A program made the translations under genes and the position numbers. From Perlucidibaca sp. (GTDB lineage: Bacteria > Pseudomonadota > Gammaproteobacteria > Pseudomonadales > Moraxellaceae): a DNA stretch of 64,000 nt. The notes beneath the pieces were generated by a model. It was not told the origin of the DNA, ran no database searches, and saw only the letters and a list, made by a program, of their open reading frames with translations. Position 1 is the first letter of the stretch. Each line of letters starts with the position of its first letter. This document shows positions 50,695-61,667 of the stretch, in pieces. The stretch covers positions 276,986 through 340,985 of the forward strand of contig JAHFSA010000003.1 in the NCBI GenBank assembly GCA_023265995.1. The letters run 5' to 3'.

Positions 50695-52260
50695 TCAGCG
50701 CTTGAATTCGGCGTCGAGCCGGCGCATCTCGTCCAGACGCTGGTCCAGATGCGCGGTCAGCGAGTAGTTGTCACGCGCCATGCGCAGCGCATTCTTCATC
50801 TGTTCTTCCGCCGGCTTCTGACGATTGGTCAGGAAGAGGATTTCGGCGCGCGCGCGGAACACGGTCTGGGCATCCTGCTGGCTGGCCGCGCAGTCCGACA
50901 GCAGACGCCACAGCAGCGGGTCGTTGGCGTGTTCGCGCACGGCGCGGTCGAGCAGGGGCCGCAGGTGGTCGGTCCGGTTCAGCGGCAGCGCCGCCCGCGT
51001 CATGCGGTCGAGCAGGCTGGTCTGGTTCGGGAATAGCGCCACGGCCTGTTCGCTCAGCTTCAGCGCGCCGGCATAGTCACGGCGCGCCAGCGCGATGTCG
51101 ATGGCGGTGATGCGGTAGTCCAGACGTGACGGGTCGCTGGCGAGCAGGGGCGCGAGCGCGCTCGCGGCCTCGTCGACCTGGTTGTTGCGCAGCAGCGCCA
51201 GGCTCAGGCCGAGGCGGCTGGCCGGTGGCGCATTGGGCGACTTCAGGGCCTCCTGGAAGGCCCGGATCATTTCATCGAGCTGCGTGCTGTAGGCCACCTG
51301 CAGGCGGACCTGGATGAGGCGGAATTCCGGATCATCGATCTTGAGCTGGCGTGGCCAGTCGTTGACGCGGCGTTCGAGGTCGGAGAGTCGGCTGGTGGTC
51401 AGCGGATGCGTGAGCAGGAATTCCGGCATGTAGCCGAGCTGACGCGTGGCACGTTCGAGGCGCAGGAAGAAATTGGGCATGGCGCGCGGGTCGTAGCCGG
51501 CCTGGGTCAGCGTCTGCATGCCGATGCGGTCGGCTTCCTGTTCGAAGGCGCGGCTGTAGCGCAGCTGGTTCTGCGCGGCGGCGGCCTGTGCCGACATGCC
51601 CACGGCCATGCCCAGGTTGCCGCCCGAACTGCCGCCGGCGGAAGCGGCGGCGATGCTGGCGAGCAGGCCGCCGAGGGCGATCCACTGGTTGTACTTGTTG
51701 GCTTCCTGCGAGCGCGCGAAATGGCGCTGGCTGAGATGTCCGAGTTCGTGCGCCATGACGCCGGCCAGCTCGTCCTCGCTTTCGGCGGTGAGTATGAGTC
51801 CGGTATTGACGCCGACGATGCCGCCGGGCACGGCAAAGGCATTGACCTCGCGATCATCGATGATGACCACGGTGAACTGCGGATCGACCAGCTGCGTATG
51901 CAGCGCCAGGCGATAGCTCAGCGCCTCGATGTAGTCGCGCACCAGCGGGTCCGGCCAGAGCGCGGTGCTGGCGCGCAGCTGGCGCAACCAGGCCTGGCCG
52001 AGGTGTGACTCGGTGTCGCGGTCGGCGATGAGGTCGGCAGGCTGGCCCAGTTCGGGCAGGCTGGCGGCGGCATTGGCACGTGTCGGACCGGGCTGGTTGC
52101 TGCTGCTCTTGCTGCCGGCGGGTGTCACCGGGGCAATGGCCGGATCGGCTGTCGGAGCGGACGGGGCGATGACGGGCAGTTCGCTGGCTGCCGTTGCGTT
52201 GCCGGCTATGGCCAGCATCAGGGCCGTGGCCAGCAGCGGCCTGGCGGTGGTAACGGTCAT
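50695..52260 (-). CDS. periplasmic M48-family metalloprotease with TPR repeats (BepA-like)
   Basis: BepA-type proteases help assemble or degrade outer-membrane proteins such as LptD. The 521-residue protein has a signal peptide (about 1-25), the zinc motif HELGH (His171, Glu172, His175) with the third ligand in FEQEADRIGM, and a C-terminal helical TPR-like region (about 330-510). ATG 52260 (MTVTTARPLL) is preferred over codons further upstream. It is divergent from the TusA-like gene. Confidence 0.9.
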   Translation of the reverse strand: MTVTTARPLLATALMLAIAGNATAASELPVIAPSAPTADPAIAPVTPAGSKSSSNQPGPTRANAAASLPELGQPADLIADRDTESHLGQAWLRQLRASTALWPDPLVRDYIEALSYRLALHTQLVDPQFTVVIIDDREVNAFAVPGGIVGVNTGLILTAESEDELAGVMAHELGHLSQRHFARSQEANKYNQWIALGGLLASIAAASAGGSSGGNLGMAVGMSAQAAAAQNQLRYSRAFEQEADRIGMQTLTQAGYDPRAMPNFFLRLERATRQLGYMPEFLLTHPLTTSRLSDLERRVNDWPRQLKIDDPEFRLIQVRLQVAYSTQLDEMIRAFQEALKSPNAPPASRLGLSLALLRNNQVDEAASALAPLLASDPSRLDYRITAIDIALARRDYAGALKLSEQAVALFPNQTSLLDRMTRAALPLNRTDHLRPLLDRAVREHANDPLLWRLLSDCAASQQDAQTVFRARAEILFLTNRQKPAEEQMKNALRMARDNYSLTAHLDQRLDEMRRLDAEFKR

Positions 52261-52406
52261 CCGGCGTGAGCTCCCAGCGCTGGGCGCGTGGTGAAGTCGG
52301 GTTTCGTGGCCTGGCCGCGCATGGCGGGCAAGTCCCTCATGGTAAGATAAAGCACGGGCCCGCACAGCATGACACGGGCCGATCGAAAATCGCGAGAGCG
52401 CCCCCG

Positions 52407-52628
52407 ATGGATACCCTGGACCTGCGCGGACTGCGCTGCCCCTTGCCCCTGCTGCGCCTGAAACAGGCCCTGCATCAGCGAACAACGGGAGACGAGGTGG
52501 TGGTGTTGACCACCGACAGCGGTGCCCTGCGTGATATTCCCGCCTTTCTGCGTCAGGCTGGTCATCAGTTGCTCGAACAGGGCACGGATGCCGACGGCAT
52601 CACCAGCTTCCGCATCCGCAAGGGCTGA
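52407..52628 (+). CDS. TusA/SirA-family sulfur-carrier protein
   Basis: The 73-residue protein has the family signature LDLRGLRCPLPLLRLKQAL with the persulfide Cys11 in CPxP. TusA relays sulfur for tRNA 2-thiouridine and other pathways; paralogues have other roles. ATG 52407 follows GCGAGAGCG. The same frame is open upstream but overlaps the divergent promoter region. It converges on bcp, whose stop is 3 bases away. Confidence 0.88.
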   Translation: MDTLDLRGLRCPLPLLRLKQALHQRTTGDEVVVLTTDSGALRDIPAFLRQAGHQLLEQGTDADGITSFRIRKG

Positions 52629-52630
52629 GC

Positions 52631-53098
52631 TCAGCCCAGCGCCTTCACGGCGGCCAGCACCTCGGCGGCATGGCCGTCAGCCTTGACCTTGCGCCATTCG
52701 CGCGCGAGCACGCCATTGCCGTCGATCAGGAAGGTGCTGCGCTCTATGCCCTGCACCTGCTTGCCGTACATGTTCTTCATCTTGATGACGTCGAACAGGC
52801 GGCAGACGGCTTCGTCAGCATCGCTGAGCAGCTCGAAGGGCAAGCATTCGTTGCCACGGAACTTCTCGTGCGATTTCAGGCTGTCGCGGGAAATGCCGAA
52901 GATGACCGTGCCGGTGGCCGCGAACTCGCCGTTGAGGTCGCGGAACTGCTGGCTTTCCAGCGTGCAGCCCGGAGTCGAGTCCTTGGGGTAGAAGTACAGC
53001 ACCACCTTGCTGCCGCGCAGGGCGGACAGGGTGACGTTGCCGGAGCCGGTGGCGGCCACGGTGAAGTCGGGAACCGGCGCGCCGATCACTGCAGTCAT
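52631..53098 (-). CDS. bcp: Bcp/PrxQ, thiol peroxidase
   Basis: This peroxiredoxin reduces hydroperoxides in the cytoplasm. The 155-residue protein has VLYFYPKDSTPGCTLESQQFRDL (quoted by position about 33-55), with peroxidatic Cys45. The resolving Cys five residues later in E. coli Bcp is Gln50 here, so it probably works as a one-Cys or atypical enzyme; other cysteines occur at about 84 and 98. It is 12 bases after gcvR, so the two are likely cotranscribed. Confidence 0.93.
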   Translation of the reverse strand: MTAVIGAPVPDFTVAATGSGNVTLSALRGSKVVLYFYPKDSTPGCTLESQQFRDLNGEFAATGTVIFGISRDSLKSHEKFRGNECLPFELLSDADEAVCRLFDVIKMKNMYGKQVQGIERSTFLIDGNGVLAREWRKVKADGHAAEVLAAVKALG

Positions 53099-53110
53099 GT
53101 CGTGCTCCGC

Positions 53111-53653
53111 TCAGGCCTTGTAGGGTTCGATGATGGCATCGAGATTGCGGTCATCGCAGAACACCATGAAGTTCTCGCGCAGCGAGGCGATGTGCACGCG
53201 GCCGGGAATGTTCACCGTCATGGACAGTGCGAACATCTGCGAGCCGGTGTGCGGCGCGGCGTAGGTGCTGGTTTCCATGGCCTCGATGTTGATGCCCTGG
53301 CTGGCGAAGAAGTTGGCGATCTCGTGCACGATGCCGGGGTTGTCGAGGGCGATGACGTGCACGCTGTAGGGAATGGCTTCCTTCTGTGGCGGGCGCGACT
53401 CGGTGCGCTTGGAGATGATCTCCAGCTTCAGGCGGCGACCGATGGCGGGCAGCTGCACTTCCAGCTTGGCAATGGCGTCCCAGGTGCCGGAAACCATCAT
53501 GATGATGGCGAATTCCTGACCCATGACGATCATGCGCGAATCGGCAATGTTGCAGCGGCTGTCGCTGGCGACGCGGGCGAGTTCATCGACGATGCCGGTG
53601 CGGTCGGCACCCAGCGCGGACAGCACCAGATAGTGTTCGGTTTCAGGCTTCAT
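53111..53653 (-). CDS. gcvR: GcvR-like ACT-domain regulator
   Basis: GcvR represses the glycine cleavage system in E. coli by acting on GcvA. The 180-residue protein has two ACT domains, VLSALGADRTGIVDELARVA and VHVIALDNPGIVHEIANFFA, each with the small-molecule loop. The gcvR-bcp pair is conserved in gamma-proteobacteria. Ligand and target are inferred only. Confidence 0.87.
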   Translation of the reverse strand: MKPETEHYLVLSALGADRTGIVDELARVASDSRCNIADSRMIVMGQEFAIIMMVSGTWDAIAKLEVQLPAIGRRLKLEIISKRTESRPPQKEAIPYSVHVIALDNPGIVHEIANFFASQGINIEAMETSTYAAPHTGSQMFALSMTVNIPGRVHIASLRENFMVFCDDRNLDAIIEPYKA

Positions 53654-53719
53654 GGAGAATGCTCAAGGACGGGCTCAACGAAATGTCTGTCCAAGTCTAG
53701 CCATGCCGCCGGGCAGCGG

Positions 53720-54397
53720 CTAGAGGGCGTTGACGTAGCGTGTCGGATCAGCCACGCCGGCATCCAGGAAACCCTGGCGGCGCAGGCGGCAGGAGTCGCA
53801 GCGTCCGCAGGCGCGACCATCCTCGTCGGCCTGGTAGCAGGACACGGTGAGGCTGTAGTCGAGACCCAGGCGAAGGCCGGTGCGAATGATGTCGGCTTTG
53901 CTGAGCGCGATCAGCGGCGTCTGTATGCGCATGCGATCACCCTCGACGCCGACCTTGGTGGCGAGATTGGCCAGGGTAGTGAAGGCGTCGATGAATTCCG
54001 GGCGGCAGTCCGGGTAGCCGGAGTAATCCACCGCGTTGACGCCAATGAAGATGTCCTGCGCATGGGTGACTTCGGCGAGGCCGAGGGCGAAGGCCAGGAA
54101 CACGGTATTGCGCGCCGGCACATAGGTGACCGGAATGCCTTCGCTGGCCTCTTCGGGCACGGCGATGTCCTTGTCGGTCAGCGCCGAGCCGCCGATGAGG
54201 CCGAGATCGAGGCGCATGACCCGGTGATCGCGCACACCGAACGCCGCTGCCACGCGCTGCGAGGCCGCCAGTTCGGCGTTGTGGCGCTGGCCGTAGTCGA
54301 AGCTGAGCGCGGTGATGTCGAAGCCCTGTTCGCGCGCCAGCGCCAGACAGGTGGCGGAGTCGAGGCCGCCGGAAAGCAGGACGACAGCGTGGGGCAT
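53720..54397 (-). CDS. queC: QueC, 7-cyano-7-deazaguanine synthase
   Basis: QueC turns 7-carboxy-7-deazaguanine into preQ0 with ATP, for queuosine in tRNA. The 225-residue protein has the PP-loop SGGLDSAT (residues 9-16), [12 protein letters not shown], and a zinc motif of four Cys near the C-terminus ([17 protein letters not shown]). ATG 54397 is preferred to codons from 54481. It is next to queE, same pathway. Confidence 0.97.
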   Translation of the reverse strand: MPHAVVLLSGGLDSATCLALAREQGFDITALSFDYGQRHNAELAASQRVAAAFGVRDHRVMRLDLGLIGGSALTDKDIAVPEEASEGIPVTYVPARNTVFLAFALGLAEVTHAQDIFIGVNAVDYSGYPDCRPEFIDAFTTLANLATKVGVEGDRMRIQTPLIALSKADIIRTGLRLGLDYSLTVSCYQADEDGRACGRCDSCRLRRQGFLDAGVADPTRYVNAL

Positions 54398-54399
54398 GG

Positions 54400-55044
54400 T
54401 CAGTGTCCGGGTTCGTTGTTCCAGAGGTACTTGTGCAGCTGCACCTGCAGGCGCACCGGCAGATGGTCGGCGAGTATCCACTCGGCGAGCTGGCGCGGAT
54501 GCAGGGTGTCATGGCCGGGCGAGAACAGCACGTCGCTGACGCGACCGTAGAGCTGGTACTGGTCGCACTGCAGACGTGCCCAGTCATAGTCGCGGCGCGA
54601 GCAGATGACGATCTTGACCTGGTCGTTGGTGGTCAGGTGGGCAATGTTGTCGTAGAGGTTGCGGTCGACTTCGCCCGAGTCCGGCGCCTTCAGGTCCATG
54701 ACCTTGACCACGCGCGCATCGACGCGATCGACGGGGAGGGCACCGCTGGTTTCCAGCGAGACTTCGTAGCCGAGGTCGCAGAGGGCGGCAAGCAGGGTCA
54801 GGCATTCCGGCTGCGCCAGCGGTTCACCGCCGGTGACGGTGACGTGGCGGGTCTTGTGCTGCGCGACTTCGGCGAGGATGTCATCGAGCGCCCACTGCTT
54901 GCCGCCGCTGAAGGCGTAGGCGGTATCGCACCATACGCAGCGCAGCGGGCAGCCGGTGAGGCGGATGAACACGGTCGGCAGGCCGACCGTGCGGGCTTCA
55001 CCTTGCAGTGAGTAGAAGATTTCTGTCAGGCGCAGGCTGACCAT
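54400..55044 (-). CDS. queE: QueE, 7-carboxy-7-deazaguanine synthase
   Basis: QueE is a radical SAM enzyme making 7-carboxy-7-deazaguanine. The 214-residue protein has the cluster motif CX3CX2C (Cys32, Cys36, Cys39 in [10 protein letters not shown]), [14 protein letters not shown] at the N-terminus and [12 protein letters not shown] for SAM binding. It lies two bases upstream of queC in the same operon. Confidence 0.96.
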   Translation of the reverse strand: MVSLRLTEIFYSLQGEARTVGLPTVFIRLTGCPLRCVWCDTAYAFSGGKQWALDDILAEVAQHKTRHVTVTGGEPLAQPECLTLLAALCDLGYEVSLETSGALPVDRVDARVVKVMDLKAPDSGEVDRNLYDNIAHLTTNDQVKIVICSRRDYDWARLQCDQYQLYGRVSDVLFSPGHDTLHPRQLAEWILADHLPVRLQVQLHKYLWNNEPGH

Positions 55045-55077
55045 GGCGCAACTCGGCAGGCGGAAAAGGCGCGCAGT

Positions 55078-56073
55078 TTAGCGCTTGCTTCCCGCCGGCG
55101 CGACTGTTGCCGGATTCTGGTCGAGATAGCTCTGTGCCAGGCGGGCTTCCGGGCTGGCCGGGAACTTCGCGATGAGATCGGTCATCCAGCGTCGAGCCTC
55201 GTTGCGCTGGCCGCGCAGATCGGCGATGGAGCCGAGCTTGTAGTAGGCCGACGGCACCTTGGCATTGCCGTCGTATTCACGGATGACGCGATTGAAGCTG
55301 GTTTCGGCGGCCTGGTAGTTGGCCGGCTCCAGCGCCAGCTGGAATTCGCCCAGCCAGTAATGGGCGTTGGGTGCGAAGACGCTGTCCGGGTACTGCTTGA
55401 TGAAGTTCTGCATGGCCGTGATAGCGGCCGCGGCACCATCGCTGTTGAGGCGGTGATAGGCGGCGAGATAGACCTGCTTCTGCTTCTCGATGTCGCCGGT
55501 GCTGGTATCTCCGCGTGCCGGCACCACGGTGCTGGCGGTATCGGCCGGCTTGGTGACCGGTGTTTCCACGATGGGCGTCGGCACCGCGACAGTCGCGGCG
55601 GCGCCGGTGGCGGCTGCTGCTGCGGCATCGCTGCCGGTGGCCGGGGTCGTGGTGGCAGCCGGTGCGCCTGCCGAGGCAGTGCCGCCGGCCTTGGCACCGA
55701 GCTGTTCGATGCGCTGGTCGAGGTCGGTGTAGCGCACGCGCAGATCCTCGCGCATGCGCTCGATCAGCTGCTGCTGTTCCTCGAGCTGGCCCTGCAGCGT
55801 GGCCACGGTGGCCTGCAGGCTTTCGATCTGCTGGAACATGTCCCAGGCCGGGTTGACGGTGGCCGGGCGGGCAGCGGCGGCCTGTGCGCGCACCACGGGT
55901 GCCGGGGCGCTGACCGTGGCTGCCGGCTGGGCAGCGGGCTGCGGTGCGGCCACAGGCGCCGAGCTGCTCAGCGGGCGCTGCTCGATTTCGATGGCGGAGG
56001 CGGTGAGCGGGGCGATCAGGCCGAGCAGCAGGGGGCTGATGGTGGTGAGGCGGGTTTTCTTGCCGAACTGCAT
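55078..56073 (-). CDS. cpoB: CpoB (YbgF), Tol-Pal-associated periplasmic TPR protein
   Basis: CpoB coordinates peptidoglycan synthesis with outer-membrane constriction. The 331-residue protein has a signal peptide ending TASA (about 27), a coiled coil (QQIESLQATVATLQGQLEEQ onward, about 80-125), an Ala/Thr/Pro-rich linker and a C-terminal TPR domain from about 205 (YLAAYHRLNS, FIKQYPDSVFAPNAHYWLGE). ATG 56073 gives the signal peptide. A terminator separates it from pal. Confidence 0.93.
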   Translation of the reverse strand: MQFGKKTRLTTISPLLLGLIAPLTASAIEIEQRPLSSSAPVAAPQPAAQPAATVSAPAPVVRAQAAAARPATVNPAWDMFQQIESLQATVATLQGQLEEQQQLIERMREDLRVRYTDLDQRIEQLGAKAGGTASAGAPAATTTPATGSDAAAAAATGAAATVAVPTPIVETPVTKPADTASTVVPARGDTSTGDIEKQKQVYLAAYHRLNSDGAAAAITAMQNFIKQYPDSVFAPNAHYWLGEFQLALEPANYQAAETSFNRVIREYDGNAKVPSAYYKLGSIADLRGQRNEARRWMTDLIAKFPASPEARLAQSYLDQNPATVAPAGSKR

Positions 56074-56116
56074 GATGCTCTCCAGGACTGGTGGGGCCAG
56101 GATCGGCTGGCGTGCC

Positions 56117-56148
56117 AGAAAAGACAAACGGGCCGCAGCCCGTCTGTC
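56117..56148 (-). terminator. terminator after pal
   Basis: On the minus strand GACAGACGGGC pairs with GCCCGTTTGTC (56148-56138 with 56133-56123) around a 4-base loop, followed by TTTTCT. It lies 20 bases after the pal stop, before cpoB, and is the strongest intrinsic terminator in the window. Confidence 0.87.
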
Positions 56149-56167
56149 ATATCAGCAGAAACCAGGC

Positions 56168-56821
56168 TTACGGGTTGCCGGAAACGTAGTCGAGTTCGAC
56201 ACGACGGTTCTTGGCCCAGGCTTCCTCGTCGCTGCCATCGGCGGCCGGCTTTTCCTTGCCATAGCTGACGACGCTGAGCTGGCTGGCGTTGACACCGGTG
56301 CTGACCAGATAACGGGCAACGGCGTTGGCGCGGCGCTCGCCGAGGGCGAGGTTGTATTCGCGGGTGCCGCGTTCGTCAGTGTGGCCGGAGAGCTGCAGAC
56401 GGGTGTTCGGGTTGTTGCGCAGGAACTGGGCGTGAGCGTTGAGGCCACCGTAGGCGATGGCGGTGACGTCGCTCAGGTTGGTGCCGAAGTAGTAGACGCG
56501 GATCTTCAGCAGATCGGCCAGCGAGCCGCTGGTGGCGGTGCTGCCGTTGGCGTTGATGACGGTGCTGCTGTTATCGGCGGTGACATTGCCCTGGATCGGG
56601 TTGTCGAGGTTGGCGGCGCCGGTTTCCGGAGTTTCCGGAGCTGCTTCGGAGACGGTCGGCTGGGCCGGGACGGCTTCGACGGCCGGAGCCGGCGGCAGAT
56701 TCTCGTATTGACTGTCATCATTCGGGTTGATCGGACGCGGACCACGGAAGGTCGAGCACGCTGCCATGCTGACGACGAGCAGGCCGACAGTGGTAATACG
56801 GGCAGTCTTGTAGATATTCAC
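56168..56821 (-). CDS. pal: Pal, peptidoglycan-associated lipoprotein
   Basis: Pal ties the outer membrane to peptidoglycan with TolB. The 217-residue protein starts at GTG 56821 with CAAGGAG 9 bases upstream, has a lipobox MAAC (Cys about 22), a Pro/Ala-rich linker and an OmpA-like domain with LQLSGHTDERGTREYNLALG and RRANAVARYL. There is no ATG that fits the signal sequence. Confidence 0.96.
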   Translation of the reverse strand: MNIYKTARITTVGLLVVSMAACSTFRGPRPINPNDDSQYENLPPAPAVEAVPAQPTVSEAAPETPETGAANLDNPIQGNVTADNSSTVINANGSTATSGSLADLLKIRVYYFGTNLSDVTAIAYGGLNAHAQFLRNNPNTRLQLSGHTDERGTREYNLALGERRANAVARYLVSTGVNASQLSVVSYGKEKPAADGSDEEAWAKNRRVELDYVSGNP

Positions 56822-56897
56822 AGTGCAAACTCCTTGTGGCTTTTTCTTATGGCCGAAATACGCAAATCAATGGGTGCGACGGTACCTGACTCACGCA

Positions 56898-58193
56898 TCA
56901 GCGTAAATAGGGAGACCATACCGGTTCGCGAACTTCTCCCTCCATGGCGGGCAGGCGCAGCTTGAAACGGCCGTCCAGCGACATGATGCCGAGCACACCC
57001 AGACGTCCCTTGCGGGTGGCGTAGACCACCATGCGGCTGTTGGGTGCGAAGCTGGGCGATTCGTCCAGCGGCGTGTCGGTGAGAATGCTGAACACGCCGT
57101 TGCTGAGATCCTGGATGCCGATGGCATAGCTGCTGCCGCCGGTCTGGTGCACCACGGCCAGGTAGCGGTCGTTCGGGCTGATGTCGCCGCGCGCGTTGAA
57201 GCTGCCGGAGAAGGTCAGGCGCTTGGTTTCGCCGCTGGCGACACTGATGCGATAGATCTGCGGGCCGCCGCTGCGGTCGGAGGTGAAGATCAGGGCCTTG
57301 CCGTCGCTGGTCCAGCGCGGTTCGGTGTCGATCGCCGGGTTGTTGGTCAGGCGCGTCAGCTGCTTGCTGTCGAGGTCCATGATGTAGAGCTCGGGGTTGC
57401 CGTCACGCGACAGCGTCAGCGCCATGCGCTTGCCATCCGGCGACCAGGCCGGGGCACCGTTGAGGCCGGGGAAGTCGGTCAGCTTGGTGCGCTGGCGGGT
57501 GGCCAGGTTCTGCACGAAGATGGCCGGCTTGCGCGCCTCGAAGGACACGTAGGCGACCTGGCGGGCGCTCGGCGACCAGGTCGGCGACAGGATGGGTTCG
57601 ACTGAGTCGAGCAGGGTGGTCTGGCGTTCGCCGTCGATGTCGGACAGCTCCAGGCGGTAGCGCTTGCGGCCGTCGCGGTTGTACTGGTTGACGTAGAGGA
57701 TCTTGGTCGCGAACACGCCGGGCTCGCCGGTGACCTGCTTGTAGATCTTGTCGCTGATGTAGTGCGCGGCATCGCGCCAGCGGCTCGGGTCAACCGTGAA
57801 GCTTTCGCTCAGGATGCGTTCCAGGCCACCCTTCTTGAGCAGTTCGTAGCGGAAGCTGAAACGGCCGTCCGGCAGCTTGGAAGCATTGCCGAGCACGACC
57901 AGGTCGGCGGCGATGTTCTGCCAGGCCCCGGGCAGGATTTCGGCGCTGCTGGCCGGGCGGCCGGGCAGGGTGGCCGGGTCGAGGCTGCGGAACGAACCGC
58001 TGCGGTCGAGGTCGGCGCGAATGATGCTGCCGGTGTTGACGCCACCGACTTCGAGGCCGGCGAAGGGCACCACGGCGATAGGCGTGGCGTCATCCAGGCG
58101 CTGGGTGATCTCGATGGTCAGTGCGGCCTGTGCCAGCCCGGTTACAAGCAGGAGCAGCAGGCCAAGCCATGGCGCACGGAAGGGCATGGTCAT
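56898..58193 (-). CDS. tolB: TolB, periplasmic beta-propeller of the Tol system
   Basis: TolB binds Pal, TolA and Lpp-like partners in the periplasm. The 431-residue protein has a signal peptide ending GLAQA (about 23), an N-terminal alpha/beta domain and a six-bladed propeller with repeated SPD/SPS-type turns (PTWSPSARQVAYVSF, PAWSPDGKRMALT, PRWTSDGKALIFTSDRSG). It overlaps tolA by 4 bases. Confidence 0.97.
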   Translation of the reverse strand: MTMPFRAPWLGLLLLLVTGLAQAALTIEITQRLDDATPIAVVPFAGLEVGGVNTGSIIRADLDRSGSFRSLDPATLPGRPASSAEILPGAWQNIAADLVVLGNASKLPDGRFSFRYELLKKGGLERILSESFTVDPSRWRDAAHYISDKIYKQVTGEPGVFATKILYVNQYNRDGRKRYRLELSDIDGERQTTLLDSVEPILSPTWSPSARQVAYVSFEARKPAIFVQNLATRQRTKLTDFPGLNGAPAWSPDGKRMALTLSRDGNPELYIMDLDSKQLTRLTNNPAIDTEPRWTSDGKALIFTSDRSGGPQIYRISVASGETKRLTFSGSFNARGDISPNDRYLAVVHQTGGSSYAIGIQDLSNGVFSILTDTPLDESPSFAPNSRMVVYATRKGRLGVLGIMSLDGRFKLRLPAMEGEVREPVWSPYLR

Positions 58194-59038
58194 TCCTCGG
58201 TATTGTAGTTGAGCGCGAAGATACGGAAATTCTCGCGGAAGAGCATGGCGTCAGATGGTACCGGAAGCGGGCTGGCTCGTTCCACGGCTTCCTTCACGCT
58301 GGCGTCGAAAGCCGGATTGCCGCTGCTGCGGGTCACCAGCACGGAAGCCACCTCGCCACCGGGCAGCACGGTGATGCGGACGCTGGCCGTGAGCTTGCCG
58401 GTGACGCCTGCCGGGCGGTGCCACTGACTCTTGATCTTCTTGTGGATGGCCTGGCTGAACTCGCCGATCTGTGCCGCCAGCAGGCGCGCACGGGCGTCGG
58501 CAGCGGCGGCTTCGGCGAGGGCGTCGGCATCGTTCTTCATGGCGTCGGCCAGAGCTTTCTGGCGGGCGTCGGCGTCACGCTTGCGCTTCTCGGCCTGTTC
58601 GCGCGCCTTCTGCTGCGTCTCGGCCTCGATATCGGCAACTTCGTCATCGAAACGCTTGTCGTCGAGCTTGGGCTTGACCGGCTTCTTCGGCTCGACCGGG
58701 GTGGCGGTCGGCTTCGGCGGCAGAGCCGGCTTGGCGGGAGCGGGTTTTTCCGGGGCCGGCTTTTCCTGCTTGGGCTTTTCTGGCTGGGGCTTGGGCAGCT
58801 CGGGTTTCGGCAGTTCGGGCGCCGGCTTCGGCTCGACCACCGGCGCAGGCGCCGGCTGTGCCGGAGCTGCCGGGGTGGGGGCCGGTGCGCCCGGCGGTGC
58901 CGCCGACATGAGCACGGCCTGCATCACCGGCGGTGGCTCGGGCAGCTTGTGCGGCTTGGCATAGATCCAGAGCAGCAGGCCGAGCAGCACATGCAGCAGG
59001 ACGGCGCCAAGGGTGGAGTAGAGGCCGAGGGACTTCAT
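58190..59038 (-). CDS. tolA: TolA, inner-membrane bridge of the Tol system
   Basis: TolA spans the periplasm, linking TolQR energy to TolB-Pal. The 282-residue protein has one N-terminal membrane helix (about 7-25), a Pro/Lys/Ala-rich central part (about 45-185) including a helical EAETQQKAREQAEKRKRDAD run, and a C-terminal TonB-like domain with LTASVRITVLPGGEVASVLV. Order tolR-tolA-tolB is standard. Confidence 0.94.
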   Translation of the reverse strand: MKSLGLYSTLGAVLLHVLLGLLLWIYAKPHKLPEPPPVMQAVLMSAAPPGAPAPTPAAPAQPAPAPVVEPKPAPELPKPELPKPQPEKPKQEKPAPEKPAPAKPALPPKPTATPVEPKKPVKPKLDDKRFDDEVADIEAETQQKAREQAEKRKRDADARQKALADAMKNDADALAEAAAADARARLLAAQIGEFSQAIHKKIKSQWHRPAGVTGKLTASVRITVLPGGEVASVLVTRSSGNPAFDASVKEAVERASPLPVPSDAMLFRENFRIFALNYNTEE

Positions 59039-59060
59039 GACAGGGCTGGCGTTCCCGGCA

Positions 59061-59507
<447 letters not shown>

Positions 59508-59509
59508 GT

Positions 59510-60193
59510 TCAGCGTCCTGCGTGGGCTTCGCGGTGAAGAATGCTGCTCAGTTCCTCGGCGAAGATCTCGTAGCGCGAGAGCAGGCCGTCGCTCTGGGCG
59601 GCGAAGCGGTTGTAGGCGAGCACGGCCGGGATGGCGGCGAAGAGACCGATGGCGGTGGCGATCAGGGCTTCGGCGATACCAGGGGCGACCACGGCGAGCG
59701 TGGCCTGCTGCACCTTGGCGAGGCCGAGGAAGGACGACATGATGCCCCAGACCGTACCGAACAGGCCGACATAGGGGCTGGTCGAGCCAACGCTGGCGAG
59801 GAAGGGCAGCTGCGCTTCCAGCTTGCTCTGCTCGACACTCAGCGTGATGCGCAGCGAGCGCGACACGCCCTGCATGATGGCCTCGGCATCGGCATGCTTG
59901 TCACGCAGACGCTGGAACTCCTGGAAGCAGGAGCGGAACAGGTTCTCGCAGCCGGACTCCGGGTTCGGCTGATGATTGGTCTGCTCGTAGAGCTGACGCA
60001 TGTCCATGCCCGACCAGAAGCGCTCCTCGAACTGGCGGCTCAGGCTGTCGGCGCGACGGTAGGTGCCGACACGTTGCAGGATGATGCTCCAGGACACCAC
60101 CGAGGCCGCGATCAGGATGGCCATGACCGCCTGCACCACCGGGCTGGCGTTGAGGATCAGGGAGGTTACGGTCATTTCGGGTGCAGCAGTCAT
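59510..60193 (-). CDS. tolQ: TolQ, proton-channel subunit of the Tol system
   Basis: TolQ is an ExbB/MotA-type protein with three membrane helices. The 227-residue product has [19 protein letters not shown] (helix 1) and the paired helices [20 protein letters not shown] and [20 protein letters not shown], typical of the family. It overlaps ybgC by 4 bases. Confidence 0.97.
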   Translation of the reverse strand: MTAAPEMTVTSLILNASPVVQAVMAILIAASVVSWSIILQRVGTYRRADSLSRQFEERFWSGMDMRQLYEQTNHQPNPESGCENLFRSCFQEFQRLRDKHADAEAIMQGVSRSLRITLSVEQSKLEAQLPFLASVGSTSPYVGLFGTVWGIMSSFLGLAKVQQATLAVVAPGIAEALIATAIGLFAAIPAVLAYNRFAAQSDGLLSRYEIFAEELSSILHREAHAGR

Positions 60194-60608
60194 GAATCAC
60201 TTCCTGTTTCGAGTTTCAGCAGCGCTGACAAGGTGGAGGGGAGTGCGCGCGGCTTCAGAGTATCGCGGTCAACACAGGCCACTTCAATGTGTCCGTCAGC
60301 CAGTACCACGCCAGCGCGCAGAATGCGTTGACGGAAAAACAGCGAGGCGCGGCCCTGGCGCACGATCTGCGCGGTGGCGGTCAGTTCGTCATCCAGACGG
60401 GCGGGCTGACGGTAGTCGACCTCGGCCCGGCGCACCACGAAGAATACCGGCTCGGCGCTGACCAGATAGTGCTGGAAACCGAGGCTGCGCAGCCATTCGG
60501 TGCGCGCGCGTTCCATGAACTTCAGATAGTTCACGTAATAGACGATGCCGCCGGCGTCGGTGTCTTCAATGTAGACGCGCAGCGGAAAGGCGAATTCGGC
60601 CATCTCGC

Positions 60609-60612
<4 letters not shown>
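60190..60612 (-). CDS. ybgC: YbgC, acyl-CoA thioesterase of the tol-pal cluster
   Basis: YbgC is a hot-dog thioesterase, thought to act on lipid acyl thioesters near the membrane. The 140-residue protein has [21 protein letters not shown] with the catalytic Asp, and [15 protein letters not shown]. An in-frame ATG at 60603 could also be the start. It overlaps ruvB by 4 bases and tolQ by 4. Confidence 0.95.
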
Positions 60613-61634
<1,022 letters not shown>

Positions 61635-61667
61635 GGCGGTCTCGGGCTATCACTCAGGGCTGATCTC

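Noticed and set aside
52670..54550. 626-codon open frame on the plus strand across bcp, gcvR and queC
   Set aside because: Shadow of three conserved minus-strand genes; the product resembles no family.
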